Below, in pieces: positions 1-6,193 of a stretch of 10,868 nt of DNA (position 1 is its first letter; each line of letters begins with the position of its first letter). The notes below the pieces were generated by a model, which made no database searches, had not been told where the DNA came from, and worked only from the letters and a program-made list of their open reading frames with translations. Both the position numbers and the translations under genes were made by a program. Origin of the DNA: CAZAGA01 sp041912175 (GTDB lineage: Bacteria; Chloroflexota; Anaerolineae; Anaerolineales; UBA4823). The stretch is taken from positions 1 through 10,868 of the forward strand of contig JAYRNN010000186.1 in assembly GCA_041912175.1 (NCBI GenBank), given 5' to 3'.

Positions 1-989
1 ATCAGGAAATATAGCACCCAATAGGAATTGCTGCCGCCGCCAAAGATACTTTGGATTGCAGCAGCGGTATTCTTCACCCAAGTTACCGATGACTGTGTAA
101 AGAAGCTGGCAATGATCGCCGGGAATGTCAGGAGGGACTGGGCGAAGATCAAGGGGATCATGCCTGCCATATTGACCATTAACGGCAAGGTACCTTTGAC
201 CGGCATTGACATGCGGTTACCCATCCGCCTTCCCGGATACATTACAGGAACATTTCGACGGCCTTGTTGGACAACGACAATCGCAAAGATCGTACCAACC
301 AATACAACTGCCACCACCAGGAGCGTCGGGATCAGGTACTGCTGGTTTGAAAACAGGCGCACAATATTATTGGGAATGCGCGCCACGATACCAGCAAAAA
401 TGATGATTGACAGACCCTGGTTTCTTACGCCAAATTCGGAAATCAGCTCGCCCAACCAGATCGCGAACATGGTGCCGGCGGTCATACTGATGACGATCGT
501 CAAGGTATTCAATGTATTCGCAGTTGAAGCGAAGCCAAAATTCGAAATGATCGGTATGCCGGATGAGAACGAGTTGAAGATGTTAATTTGGCCGACAGCC
601 TGCAGAGCTGCCATGGGCACGGCCAGGATTAATGTCCACCGCTCCATCCACTTCTGGAATTCCCGCGGGTCTTCCTGGGAACGTTGTTGCCAGGCTGGGA
701 TAATCGGCACCAGCAACTGGATGATAATCTGTGCAGTGATGTAGGGATAAACACCCATCGCCAGCACAGAGAAGTTCGATACTGTACCGCCCGAAAGCAG
801 GTCGAGCAGGCCTAGCAACGTACCGCCTGCCCCACCGCGTTCGAGAATGCCAGCGATGGCCTCTCTATTCGCGCCTGGTACAGGAACATGAGCCGCCAAA
901 CGATAGATCACCAGGATCAATAAGGTGATCAACAGTTTTCGGCGGATATCCTGAGCTGACCAAAGGTAGCGCCATGCGGACCGCTTCAT
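1..989 (-). CDS. secY: Protein translocase subunit SecY, N-terminal 329 residues (3' end outside window)
   Basis: SecY forms the protein-conducting channel of the Sec translocon in the inner membrane, working with SecE, SecG and SecA. The frame is open from ATG at 989 to the left edge. It shows TM1 (about residues 18-35) ending in HVPVPG, a glycine-rich plug region (about 52-70), and TM2b with the family segment FSVLAMGVYPYITAQI (73-88). TM4 ends in the conserved GELISEFGVRN, and the cytosolic loop after TM6 carries QQGRRNVPV. The visible part ends at the start of TM8 (YWVLYFL); whole SecY proteins are usually about 430-450 residues, so roughly a quarter is missing. The start is supported by AGGAG about 8 nt upstream and by a normal basic N-terminus. 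The gene lies 37 nt after rplO, its usual place at the end of the spc cluster. The identification is secure; the truncation is only the window edge. Confidence 0.97.
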   Translation of the reverse strand, partial: MKRSAWRYLWSAQDIRRKLLITLLILVIYRLAAHVPVPGANREAIAGILERGGAGGTLLGLLDLLSGGTVSNFSVLAMGVYPYITAQIIIQLLVPIIPAWQQRSQEDPREFQKWMERWTLILAVPMAALQAVGQINIFNSFSSGIPIISNFGFASTANTLNTLTIVISMTAGTMFAIWLGELISEFGVRNQGLSIIIFAGIVARIPNNIVRLFSNQQYLIPTLLVVAVVLVGTIFAIVVVQQGRRNVPVMYPGRRMGNRMSMPVKGTLPLMVNMAGMIPLIFAQSLLTFPAIIASFFTQSSVTWVKNTAAAIQSIFGGGSNSYWVLYFL

Positions 990-1026
990 TATTTGGGCTC
1001 CTTAATTTTATTTTTGCGTCGATCGA

Positions 1027-1479
1027 TCATTCGACGATTTCCACGCTGCCGCCGGCTGCTTCGATCTTGGCCCGGGCGCCTTTGCTTACGCGATGCACAC
1101 GTACCTTGAGAGGTACAGCCACTTCGCCCCGCCCCAAAATCACAACCGGATTGCGGCTATCACGCAACATCCGCGCCTCTGCCAGTGTTTCGGGGGTAAT
1201 TTCACTCTTTGCCGGAAAGCTTTCCAGTTGGTCAAGATTGATTTCGTTATACGTAACCTGGCGGACTGGTGTAAAACCTTCACCACGAATAAACGGCAGG
1301 CGGCGGAAAAATGGCAAGTTTCCGCCCTGATGATACAGGCGAGTGCTTCCACCTGAGCGTGAGCCCTGTCCTTTCGTGCCGCGACCAGCAGTTTTACCCT
1401 GGCCAGCAGAAATACCGCGCCCAACACGCTTGCGGTTTTTCTTCGACCCGTCTTGTGGTTTAAGATCGTGTAATTTCAT
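1027..1479 (-). CDS. rplO: 50S ribosomal protein L15
   Basis: L15 is a late-assembling large-subunit protein whose long basic N-terminal extension threads into 23S rRNA. The 150-residue product has the family start MKLHDLKPQDGSKKNRKRVG and the Gly/Arg-rich stretch with GRGTKGQGSRSGG. A globular C-terminal half ends in VEIVE, and length is normal for the family. The frame stays open upstream to 1581, but those extra 34 residues overlap rpmD and do not look like L15, so I chose ATG at 1479. The Shine-Dalgarno is weak (TAGGT, about 6 nt upstream). It lies inside a short duplicated copy of the rpmD stop-codon region. The gene is followed by secY after 37 nt. Confidence 0.96.
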   Translation of the reverse strand: MKLHDLKPQDGSKKNRKRVGRGISAGQGKTAGRGTKGQGSRSGGSTRLYHQGGNLPFFRRLPFIRGEGFTPVRQVTYNEINLDQLESFPAKSEITPETLAEARMLRDSRNPVVILGRGEVAVPLKVRVHRVSKGARAKIEAAGGSVEIVE

Positions 1480-1481
1480 AA

Positions 1482-1523
1482 TTATACCTAACCGTTCTAT
1501 CTTACCGTTATACCTAACGTTCT
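1482..1523. repeat. Imperfect 16/17-bp direct repeat at the rpmD-rplO junction
   Basis: The plus-strand segment at 1482-1498 (17 nt) and that at 1508-1523 (16 nt) are identical except for one extra C in the first. The downstream copy in transcript order provides the AGG core used as the rplO ribosome binding site. The upstream copy contains the last codons and the TAG stop of rpmD. It looks like a local duplication with a one-base indel. Confidence 0.7.
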
Positions 1524-1717
1524 TCCACCTCAACCAGGTGAGCAACCTTGTAGAGCATGCCTCGTAGGGTGGGCGTGTCAACCTGCTCGACCGTTTGGTG
1601 CATTCGATGCAATCCCAAGGCTCGAACGGTCGCCTTATGCGTCTTGGAATAGCCGATTGGGCTCTTCACCAGAGTAATTCGGACAATTTTTTGCTCGGTT
1701 TGAACAGGGTTAGACAT
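1514..1717 (-). CDS. rpmD: 50S ribosomal protein L30
   Basis: L30 is a small large-subunit protein that contacts 23S rRNA. The product is 67 residues, a little longer than the common 58-60, because of a polar N-terminal extension (MSNPVQTEQK) before the conserved core. The core shows the family pattern IVRITLVKSPIGYSKTHKAT, then ALGLHRMHQTVEQVDTP and a C-terminal LRGMLYKVAHLVEVEE. The ATG at 1717 is chosen because a full AGGAGG sits 4 nt before it; longer readings of the frame run back into rpsE with no L30 similarity. The gene overlaps the 3' end of rpsE by 8 nt in another frame, so its translation is probably coupled to S5. L30 is absent from some bacterial lineages but retained here. Confidence 0.95.
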   Translation of the reverse strand: MSNPVQTEQKIVRITLVKSPIGYSKTHKATVRALGLHRMHQTVEQVDTPTLRGMLYKVAHLVEVEER

Positions 1718-2243
1718 TTTGCCTCCTGTCCCAGAACGGCATGACATCCTTAATAGGTTTACCGCGTTGGGCAGCTTCCTCTTGAGGCGACTTGAGTTGA
1801 TCAAGCGCATCCACAGTGGCAGTCACCACATTCAGAATATTATTGCTACCCAATGACTTGGTCAGGATGTCTGAGATACCCGCGGCCTCCAAAACAGCGC
1901 GCACGCCGCCGCCAGCAATAACACCCGTTCCGGGCGATGCTGGCTTGAGCAATACCTGTGACCCCGAAACTCTGCCTAGTACGGCATGAGGGATCGTCGT
2001 GCCATAAATATTGACCTTGTGCATGTCCTTGCGGGCGCGCTCGGATGCCTTACGCATGGCATCTGGCACAGCATTCGCCTTACCGATACCAATACCCACA
2101 CTGCCGCGATTGTCGCCGACAACCACTGTTACACGGAAAGAGAAACGACGGCCGCCTTTTACCACTTTTGCGACGCGGGCAATATCTACCACGCGCTCAT
2201 CAACATCGGATGAGGTGAAATCTGATACTTCGAATTCTGACAT
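1710..2243 (-). CDS. rpsE: 30S ribosomal protein S5
   Basis: S5 sits near the mRNA entry site of the small subunit and contributes to decoding accuracy and to helicase activity on mRNA. The 177-residue product has the N-terminal double-stranded RNA-binding region with GGRRFSFRVTVVVGD and GSVGIGIGKANAVPDAMRKA. The C-terminal domain follows with GVIAGGGVRAVLEAAGI and SLGSNNILNVV. It has about 15 extra acidic N-terminal residues before the conserved ARVAKVVKGGRRF, which is common in the family. The start at 2243 is supported by AGGAG followed by a run of A; the A-run merges with the ATG. The 3' end overlaps rpmD by 8 nt. The upstream gap to rplR is 53 nt. Confidence 0.97.
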   Translation of the reverse strand: MSEFEVSDFTSSDVDERVVDIARVAKVVKGGRRFSFRVTVVVGDNRGSVGIGIGKANAVPDAMRKASERARKDMHKVNIYGTTIPHAVLGRVSGSQVLLKPASPGTGVIAGGGVRAVLEAAGISDILTKSLGSNNILNVVTATVDALDQLKSPQEEAAQRGKPIKDVMPFWDRRQNV

Positions 2244-2296
2244 TTTTTTCTCCTTAGTAGGGGCCAGTCATGTCGAACTGCTTGGCCTGGCTTCTA

Positions 2297-2665
2297 CTAG
2301 AATTCCAAACCGCTTTCTCGGGCTGCATCGGCCAGCGCCTTCACGCGTCCGATATACCGAAAACCACCGCGGTCAAAAACAACCTTCGTAATTCCCTTGG
2401 CCTTGGCGCGCTCGGCGATCGATTTACCCACCAGGCGAGCCTGTTCGGTCTTTTTCAGCGTAACCATCTGCGCGCGGAGCTCTTGGTCAATACTGGAGGC
2501 TGAAACCAGGGTCGCCCCAGCTTCATCATCAATCACTTGGACATAGATTTCCGCAACGCTGCGGAAAACGCTCAAACGCGGCCGGTCGGGAGTACCTTGC
2601 ACCATCTTGCGAACACGTTGGTGCCGTCGAGTACGAGCAACGGAACGTGAATTTTTCGTAGCCAT
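2297..2665 (-). CDS. rplR: 50S ribosomal protein L18
   Basis: L18 binds 5S rRNA and helps attach it to the large subunit. The 122-residue product carries the basic N-terminus (SRSVARTRRHQRVRKMV), then RPRLSVFRS, IYVQVIDDEAGATLVSASS, and the C-terminal VVFDRGGFRYIGRVKALADA with AARESGLEF. All of these match the family and the length is normal. The ATG at 2665 lies 2 nt after the rplF stop. Its likely Shine-Dalgarno, TAAGG, is inside the repeated last codons of rplF, so the two are probably coupled. The gene ends with two in-frame TAG codons in tandem. Confidence 0.97.
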   Translation of the reverse strand: MATKNSRSVARTRRHQRVRKMVQGTPDRPRLSVFRSVAEIYVQVIDDEAGATLVSASSIDQELRAQMVTLKKTEQARLVGKSIAERAKAKGITKVVFDRGGFRYIGRVKALADAARESGLEF

Positions 2666-2667
2666 AG

Positions 2668-3213
2668 TTATGCCTTACCAGCCTTACCAGCCTTTCGGCG
2701 GAGTGTCTCATTCAAGTATTTAATGCCCTTCCCGTGATAAGGTTCCGGCGGGCGGACCTGGCGGATATTCGCCGCCACCTGACCAACCATTTCTTTGTCG
2801 TAACCGTTCACCTTAATTTGACGGGTCTTCGGATCGACATCGAAGGTAATCCCAGAGGGGGGTTCAACAACCACAGGATGGGAATAGCCCATATAAAGAA
2901 CCAGGTTCTTTTTGGGATCCAACTCGGCGCGATAGCCAACGCCGTTTACTTCCAACACTTTTTCAAAACCAGAGCTGACCCCGGTGACCATATTATTAAC
3001 CAACGAGCGCGTCATGCCATGCAGGGCACGGTTCGTGCGTTCGTCATTTGGCCGGCTGATCTGAATTTTCTGTTCCTCGAATTCGATAATCATCGAGGCC
3101 GGGAAAGTCCTGCTCAACTCGCCTTTTGGTCCCTTCACACGCAGATACGAGCCTTTAATCTCAACTTCCACGCCATTGGGTATGGCTACTGGCATTCGAC
3201 CAATTCTTGACAC
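2668..3213 (-). CDS. rplF: 50S ribosomal protein L6
   Basis: L6 binds 23S rRNA near the sarcin-ricin loop and the factor-binding site. The 181-residue product begins MSRIGRMPVAIPNGVEVEI, has two repeated L6 folds, and contains VSSGFEKVLEVNGVGYRAEL. Near the C-terminus is the signature PEPYHGKGIKYLNETLRRKAG. The start codon is GTG at 3213, preceded by a strong GAGGAGGT 5 nt away, and no ATG fits the conserved N-terminus. The stop of rpsH (TGA) overlaps the first bases of this Shine-Dalgarno, so coupling to S8 is likely. The protein ends in the tandem KAGKAGKA, encoded by a 9-bp repeat. Confidence 0.97.
   Translation of the reverse strand: MSRIGRMPVAIPNGVEVEIKGSYLRVKGPKGELSRTFPASMIIEFEEQKIQISRPNDERTNRALHGMTRSLVNNMVTGVSSGFEKVLEVNGVGYRAELDPKKNLVLYMGYSHPVVVEPPSGITFDVDPKTRQIKVNGYDKEMVGQVAANIRQVRPPEPYHGKGIKYLNETLRRKAGKAGKA
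2672..2694 (-). repeat. 9-bp tandem repeat encoding the L6 C-terminal tail
   Basis: Two exact copies of a 9-nt unit (AAGGCTGGT in coding sense, at 2686-2694 and 2677-2685) followed by a partial AAGGC encode the KAGKAGKA tail of L6. Each unit carries an AAGG that can act as a Shine-Dalgarno core, and the last one sits just ahead of the rplR start. Confidence 0.75.
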
Positions 3214-3223
3214 AACTACCTCC

Positions 3224-3637
3224 TCACCATACTTTGCAGAGGACTTCGCCCCCTACCCCGAGCTGGCGAGCGCGTTGGCCCGTCATGACACCCTTTGGGG
3301 TAGTAAGGATCGCAATGCCCATACCCGAAAGCACCCAGGGAATTTCCTGCTTGCCTTTATACACACGGCGTCCCGGCCGGCTTATCCGTTCGAGACCTGT
3401 GATCACTGAACGACGCTCTCGCCGCTCGCCGACATATTTCAATCGGATGCGCAATACTTTCGATCCGGCTATTTTCCCGTCCACGGTTTCGTAGGCGCTG
3501 ATGTAGCCTTCTTCTTTCAAAATCTTAGCGATCGAGACTTTGATATTGGAACTGGGCATGGCAACCATCGCGTGGCCCATCACAATCGCATTACGCATGC
3601 GGGTCAACATATCACTGATTGGATCTGTTACACTCAT
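3224..3637 (-). CDS. rpsH: 30S ribosomal protein S8
   Basis: S8 is a primary 16S rRNA-binding protein of the small-subunit platform, and in E. coli it is also the translational repressor of the spc operon. The 137-residue product starts MSVTDPISDMLTRMRNA and contains PSSNIKVSIAKILKEEGYI. It ends in the family C-terminus: GVMTGQRARQLGVGGEVLCKVW. Length is usual. ATG at 3637 has GGAGGT about 8 nt upstream in an 18-nt gap after rpsN. The stop overlaps the rplF Shine-Dalgarno. I saw no obvious S8-binding mimic near rplE in this window, so E. coli-style autoregulation cannot be asserted. Confidence 0.97.
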   Translation of the reverse strand: MSVTDPISDMLTRMRNAIVMGHAMVAMPSSNIKVSIAKILKEEGYISAYETVDGKIAGSKVLRIRLKYVGERRERRSVITGLERISRPGRRVYKGKQEIPWVLSGMGIAILTTPKGVMTGQRARQLGVGGEVLCKVW

Positions 3638-3655
3638 CTCTTGACCTCCACCTGG

Positions 3656-3838
3656 CTACCAGGAAGACTTGGTTACGCCAGGGATTTTTCCCTGCAGCGC
3701 CAATTCGCGGAAACAGATCCGGCACAGACCGAAGCGACGTAAATAACCACGCGGGCGACCACAGATTTTACATCGATTGCGGACACGTGTGGGGTACTTG
3801 CGCCGCGTTTCTTTGATGATTATGCTTTTCTTAGCCAT
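3656..3838 (-). CDS. rpsN: 30S ribosomal protein S14, zinc-binding type (type Z)
   Basis: S14 sits in the head of the small subunit. This 60-residue form is the short zinc-containing type: C23-X2-C26-X12-C39-X2-C42, with the pattern CKICGRPRGYLRRFGLC and then RICFRELA, ending PGVTKSSW. The longer cysteine-free type has about 100 residues. The gene is usually named rpsN, or rpsZ where both types occur. ATG at 3838 follows the rplE stop by 3 nt; an AAGGAT element lies within the last codons of rplE. Confidence 0.97.
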   Translation of the reverse strand: MAKKSIIIKETRRKYPTRVRNRCKICGRPRGYLRRFGLCRICFRELALQGKIPGVTKSSW

Positions 3839-3841
3839 CGG

Positions 3842-4390
3842 TTATCCTTCTTTCTTGAAGGGCATACCCAGCAACTGCAGAAGCTGCCGGCCCTCATCGT
3901 CTGTGCGCGCCGACGTCACAATTGTGATCTCCAAACCGCGCAGTTTATCGATCTTGTCATATTCAATCTCGGGGAAAACCAACTGCTCGCGCAGGCCCAA
4001 AGTATAATTTCCGCGTCCATCAAAGGCATCTGGAGAAATACCCCGAAAATCTCGCACGCGCGGTAAAGCAATATTGGTTAAGCGGTCCAGGAAAGACCAC
4101 ATGCGCTCCCCACGCAGGGTGACTTTGACGCCAATAGAGCGCCCTTCACGCAATTTGAAGTTTGCGATGCTCTTGCGAGCTTTCGTAACCACCGGCTTCT
4201 GCCCTGTAACCAGGGTCAAATCACCCACCGCGGCGTCCAAAGCCTTGGCATTATCCAATGCTTCGCCTACCCCGATGTTGACAATAATTTTCTTGACGCG
4301 TGGTACTTCCATAATGTTGCTCATCTTGAGCGATTTCATCAGGGCCGGCACCACTTCATTTTGATATCTTTCTTTCATCAACGATTCCAT
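3842..4390 (-). CDS. rplE: 50S ribosomal protein L5
   Basis: L5 binds 5S rRNA and forms part of the central protuberance, contacting P-site tRNA. The product is 182 residues with the family motifs VPRVKKIIVNIGVGEA, GQKPVVTKARKSIANFKLREG, IGVKVTLRGERMW and RDFRGISPDAFDGRGNY, and a C-terminal LLQLLGMPF. The frame is open to 4444, overlapping rplX, but the extra residues do not resemble L5. Two ATGs are plausible. I prefer 4390 (MESLMKERYQ) because GGGAG lies 7 nt before it, while the ATG at 4378 (MKERYQ) has no Shine-Dalgarno. The gene is 23 nt after rplX and 3 nt before rpsN. Confidence 0.95.
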   Translation of the reverse strand: MESLMKERYQNEVVPALMKSLKMSNIMEVPRVKKIIVNIGVGEALDNAKALDAAVGDLTLVTGQKPVVTKARKSIANFKLREGRSIGVKVTLRGERMWSFLDRLTNIALPRVRDFRGISPDAFDGRGNYTLGLREQLVFPEIEYDKIDKLRGLEITIVTSARTDDEGRQLLQLLGMPFKKEG

Positions 4391-4397
4391 ACATTTG

Positions 4398-4402
4398 CTC
4401 CC
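4398..4402 (-). promoter_or_regulatory. Ribosome binding site deciding the rplE start
   Basis: GGGAG in transcript sense, 7 nt before the ATG at 4390. It supports that codon over the in-frame ATG at 4378 and over the long reading that begins inside rplX. Confidence 0.6.
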
Positions 4403-4413
4403 AACCGGCCAGA

Positions 4414-4746
4414 CTAATCGAACAGCGCCTTGCATTCTTTGCACATGCGTTGTACAGTTTCCCCTTCCCGCTTAATGCCTACGCGAGTAGGTTTTTTGCA
4501 GGATGGGCAGACTAACATGACATTGGAGATATCCATTGGCGCTTCGAACTCAATAATCCCAGGCGACAAGGAACGGCGGCCTTGGGTTTGGACCTGGCGC
4601 TGGTGTTTTTTATGCAGATTGATACCCTGCACCACAATACGATGATCGTCCGGTAGGACTCGAATCACTTCACCGCGCTTGCCACGATCCTGTTCACGGC
4701 CGCTGATTACCTCAACGGTATCACCTTTGCGTATCTTCGTTTTCAC
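4414..4746 (-). CDS. rplX: 50S ribosomal protein L24
   Basis: L24 is an assembly initiator of the large subunit that binds the 5' end of 23S rRNA and lies near the peptide exit. The 110-residue product has an N-terminal KOW motif (KGDTVEVISGREQDRGKRGEV, about residues 7-27) and the LHKKHQR segment. It ends with two cysteine pairs, C80-X2-C83 and C102-X2-C105, which look like the zinc-ribbon tail present in many bacterial L24 proteins. The start codon is GTG at 4746, giving the expected MKTKIRKGD, with TAGGAG about 10 nt upstream. The preceding gap to rplN is 64 nt and contains a hairpin; the following gap to rplE is 23 nt. Confidence 0.96.
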   Translation of the reverse strand: MKTKIRKGDTVEVISGREQDRGKRGEVIRVLPDDHRIVVQGINLHKKHQRQVQTQGRRSLSPGIIEFEAPMDISNVMLVCPSCKKPTRVGIKREGETVQRMCKECKALFD

Positions 4747-4770
4747 TGCTATTGCTCCTATCCATCATTA

Positions 4771-4800
4771 TGCCGCAACTGAGAACTCCAAGTTGCGCCA
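4771..4800 (-). repeat. Inverted repeat (hairpin) in the rplN-rplX gap
   Basis: Arms of 10 nt at 4771-4780 and 4791-4800, with a single C/C mismatch, flank a 10-nt loop; the inner 7 bp (CGCAACT/AGTTGCG) are perfect. There is no run of U after it in either direction, so it is not an intrinsic terminator. It lies between the rplN stop and the rplX ribosome binding site, where an RNA-processing or translational control element would fit. Confidence 0.6.
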
Positions 4801-4810
4801 TCCACCAATC

Positions 4811-5182
4811 CTAGAGTACCTCTGGGGCCAGTGAAATGATCTTCATAAACCCTTTTTCACGCAATTCACGGGCCACGGGGCCGAAAATACGTGTACCTTT
4901 TGGGTTCTTACCGTCTGTATCCAGGATCACAGCCGCATTGTCATCAAAGCGAATGGTCGAGCCATCATCTCGACGCCACTCTTTGGCTGTACGAACAATC
5001 ACAGCCTTGACAATATCACTTTTCTTGACCGCTCCCTGGGGAGCAGCCGATTTAACCGTGGCGACAACGACGTCACCCACGCGACCATATCTCCGCGTCG
5101 ATCCACCCATGATGTGGATCACCAACAGATCACGCGCGCCTGTGTTGTCAGCAACCTTCAAATGTGACTCTTGCTGAATCAT
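4811..5182 (-). CDS. rplN: 50S ribosomal protein L14
   Basis: L14 is a conserved large-subunit protein at the subunit interface, contacting 16S helix 14. The 123-residue product has the classic MIQQESHLKVADNTGAR start, then GDVVVATVKSAAPQGAVKKSDIVKAVIVRT, FDDNAAVILDTDGKNPKGTRIFGPVARELRE and the C-terminal FMKIISLAPEVL. Length is normal. The ATG at 5182 is only 2 nt past the rpsQ stop, and its GGAGGC lies within the last codons of rpsQ. In E. coli the spc promoter lies just ahead of this gene. Here there is no room for one outside the rpsQ coding sequence, which suggests the S10 and spc parts are transcribed together. Confidence 0.98.
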   Translation of the reverse strand: MIQQESHLKVADNTGARDLLVIHIMGGSTRRYGRVGDVVVATVKSAAPQGAVKKSDIVKAVIVRTAKEWRRDDGSTIRFDDNAAVILDTDGKNPKGTRIFGPVARELREKGFMKIISLAPEVL

Positions 5183-5184
5183 GA

Positions 5185-5457
5185 CTAAGCCTCCAACTCA
5201 GGTTCACCCGCGTCAACGCTGCGGCGCAAGATCTCCTCTACCACCCAACGCTTGTTGCGAGAAATAGGGCGGCTTTCTACGATTAGGACTTCGTCACCAA
5301 TCTGGGCGCCTAACACATCGTGAGCCATGACACGTTTATGGCTGTGAACGACTTTTTTATACAGTGGGTGACTGTAAGTTCGGACGATCTCGACCACCAC
5401 TGTTTTTTCCATTTTATTGCTCTTAACCACACCGGTTATACGGCGACGATCATTCAT
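5185..5457 (-). CDS. rpsQ: 30S ribosomal protein S17
   Basis: S17 is a primary 16S rRNA-binding protein with an OB fold. The 90-residue product shows RRRITGVVKSNKMEKTVVVE, then SHPLYKKVVHSHKRVMAHD, the GDEVLIVESRPISRNKRW signature and a divergent acidic tail (DAGEPELEA). ATG at 5457 is preceded by GGAAGGTG in the 12-nt gap after rpmC. The last codons hold the Shine-Dalgarno of rplN. Confidence 0.97.
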   Translation of the reverse strand: MNDRRRITGVVKSNKMEKTVVVEIVRTYSHPLYKKVVHSHKRVMAHDVLGAQIGDEVLIVESRPISRNKRWVVEEILRRSVDAGEPELEA

Positions 5458-5469
5458 AGTTTCACCTTC

Positions 5470-5670
5470 CTATTCGGCCACCCGCTCACGTTCGGAGAGA
5501 ACCGTCAGTATTTGAGCAATCATCCGGCGAGTGTAACGCAGGCGAGTGTAATCTGTTAATTCGCCCGAAGATAGCTGAAAACGCAAGTTCATCAATTCTT
5601 CGCGTGCGTCGCTCAACTCTACCTGAAGCTCATCTGTCGACAGGCTGCGATAATCTTTCTTCTTAGCCAT
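5470..5670 (-). CDS. rpmC: 50S ribosomal protein L29
   Basis: L29 is a small helical protein near the peptide exit tunnel, part of the docking area for trigger factor and SRP. The 66-residue product has the two-helix pattern: SLSTDELQVELSDAREELMN, then LRFQLSSGELTDYTRLRYTR and RMIAQILTVLSERE. ATG at 5670 overlaps the rplP TAA by one base (TAATG), with AGGAGG 6 nt upstream inside rplP, so translation is probably coupled to L16. Confidence 0.97.
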   Translation of the reverse strand: MAKKKDYRSLSTDELQVELSDAREELMNLRFQLSSGELTDYTRLRYTRRMIAQILTVLSERERVAE

Positions 5671-6098
5671 TATTCGCCTCCTAGCTGGTCATGGCGGCCA
5701 ACAATTTTTGTTCGAATGGCCAGCTTGTATTGGGCCAAACGGAGGGCTTCCTTCGCCACATGGTCCGGTAAACCGCCGCCGATCTCAAACATTATTCGTC
5801 CTGGGCGGACAACAGCTACCCAATATTCCACGTTGCCTTTGCCTTTACCCATGCGGGTTTCGGCTGGCTTATGCGTATACGGCTTATCAGGAAAGATGCG
5901 AATCCAGAACTTACCACGGCGGAGCATTGCACGAACAATCGCTCGACGGGCAGCTTCGATCTGACGGGCGGTTACCCATCCTGGCTCAAGGGCTTTCAAC
6001 CCATAATCACCAAAGATAACTTCGCTGCCACGCAGGGATTTACCCTTCATGCGACCGCGCATTTGCTTACGCCACTTGACACGCTTTGGCATTAACAT
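5670..6098 (-). CDS. rplP: 50S ribosomal protein L16
   Basis: L16 lies close to the A site and is needed for the last steps of large-subunit assembly. The 142-residue product begins MLMPKRVKWRKQMRGRMKG and contains ITARQIEAARRA-like sequence (VTARQIEAARRAIVRAM). It then has WIRIFPDKPYTHKPAETRMG and GKGKGNVEYWVAVVRPGR, which include the arginine that is hydroxylated in some proteobacteria. Length is normal. ATG at 6098 has GAGGTT 6 nt upstream; the second ATG (6092) is less well spaced. The gene is separated from rpsC by a 92-nt palindromic gap, unusually wide for this junction, and overlaps rpmC by one base. Confidence 0.97.
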   Translation of the reverse strand: MLMPKRVKWRKQMRGRMKGKSLRGSEVIFGDYGLKALEPGWVTARQIEAARRAIVRAMLRRGKFWIRIFPDKPYTHKPAETRMGKGKGNVEYWVAVVRPGRIMFEIGGGLPDHVAKEALRLAQYKLAIRTKIVGRHDQLGGE

Positions 6099-6115
6099 AA
6101 TAACAACCTCATTCC

Positions 6116-6193
6116 TAGAGATCGGTGATTAGTGATTGGTCGTCAGGTTTGGTGAGATGCTCGAGCACCTAATCACCAATTGACCAATCTCTA
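6116..6193 (-). repeat. Palindromic repeat element filling the rpsC-rplP gap
   Basis: The outer arms 6116-6126 and 6183-6193 are complementary over 11 bp with one mismatch, which is a G-U wobble in the transcript, and they include the rpsC stop codon. A second perfect 9-bp pair joins 6124-6132 with 6169-6177, and an alternative 7-bp pair joins 6149-6155 with 6173-6179. Near the apex is a perfect 10-bp palindrome, TGCTCGAGCA (6158-6167). One arm reads as related 7-8 nt units in transcript sense (GATTGGT, CAATTGGT, GATTAGGT) and the other as their complements. No U-run follows. This resembles a short dispersed palindromic repeat or a structured spacer. Confidence 0.7.

Noticed and set aside
28..744. 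238-codon open frame on the plus strand opposite secY
   Set aside because: It is antisense to an intact, unmistakable SecY frame, has no recognisable domain and no good ribosome binding site; it is a shadow of secY composition.
1480..1581. Longer N-terminus for L15 reaching back into rpmD
   Set aside because: The extra residues are an out-of-frame reading of rpmD. L15 proteins start at MKLHDLKP, which lies at 1479.
6099..6190. Intrinsic terminator splitting the cluster between rpsC and rplP
   Set aside because: The stem is long but is not followed by a run of U, and rplP to secY show no alternative promoter; read-through is more likely.
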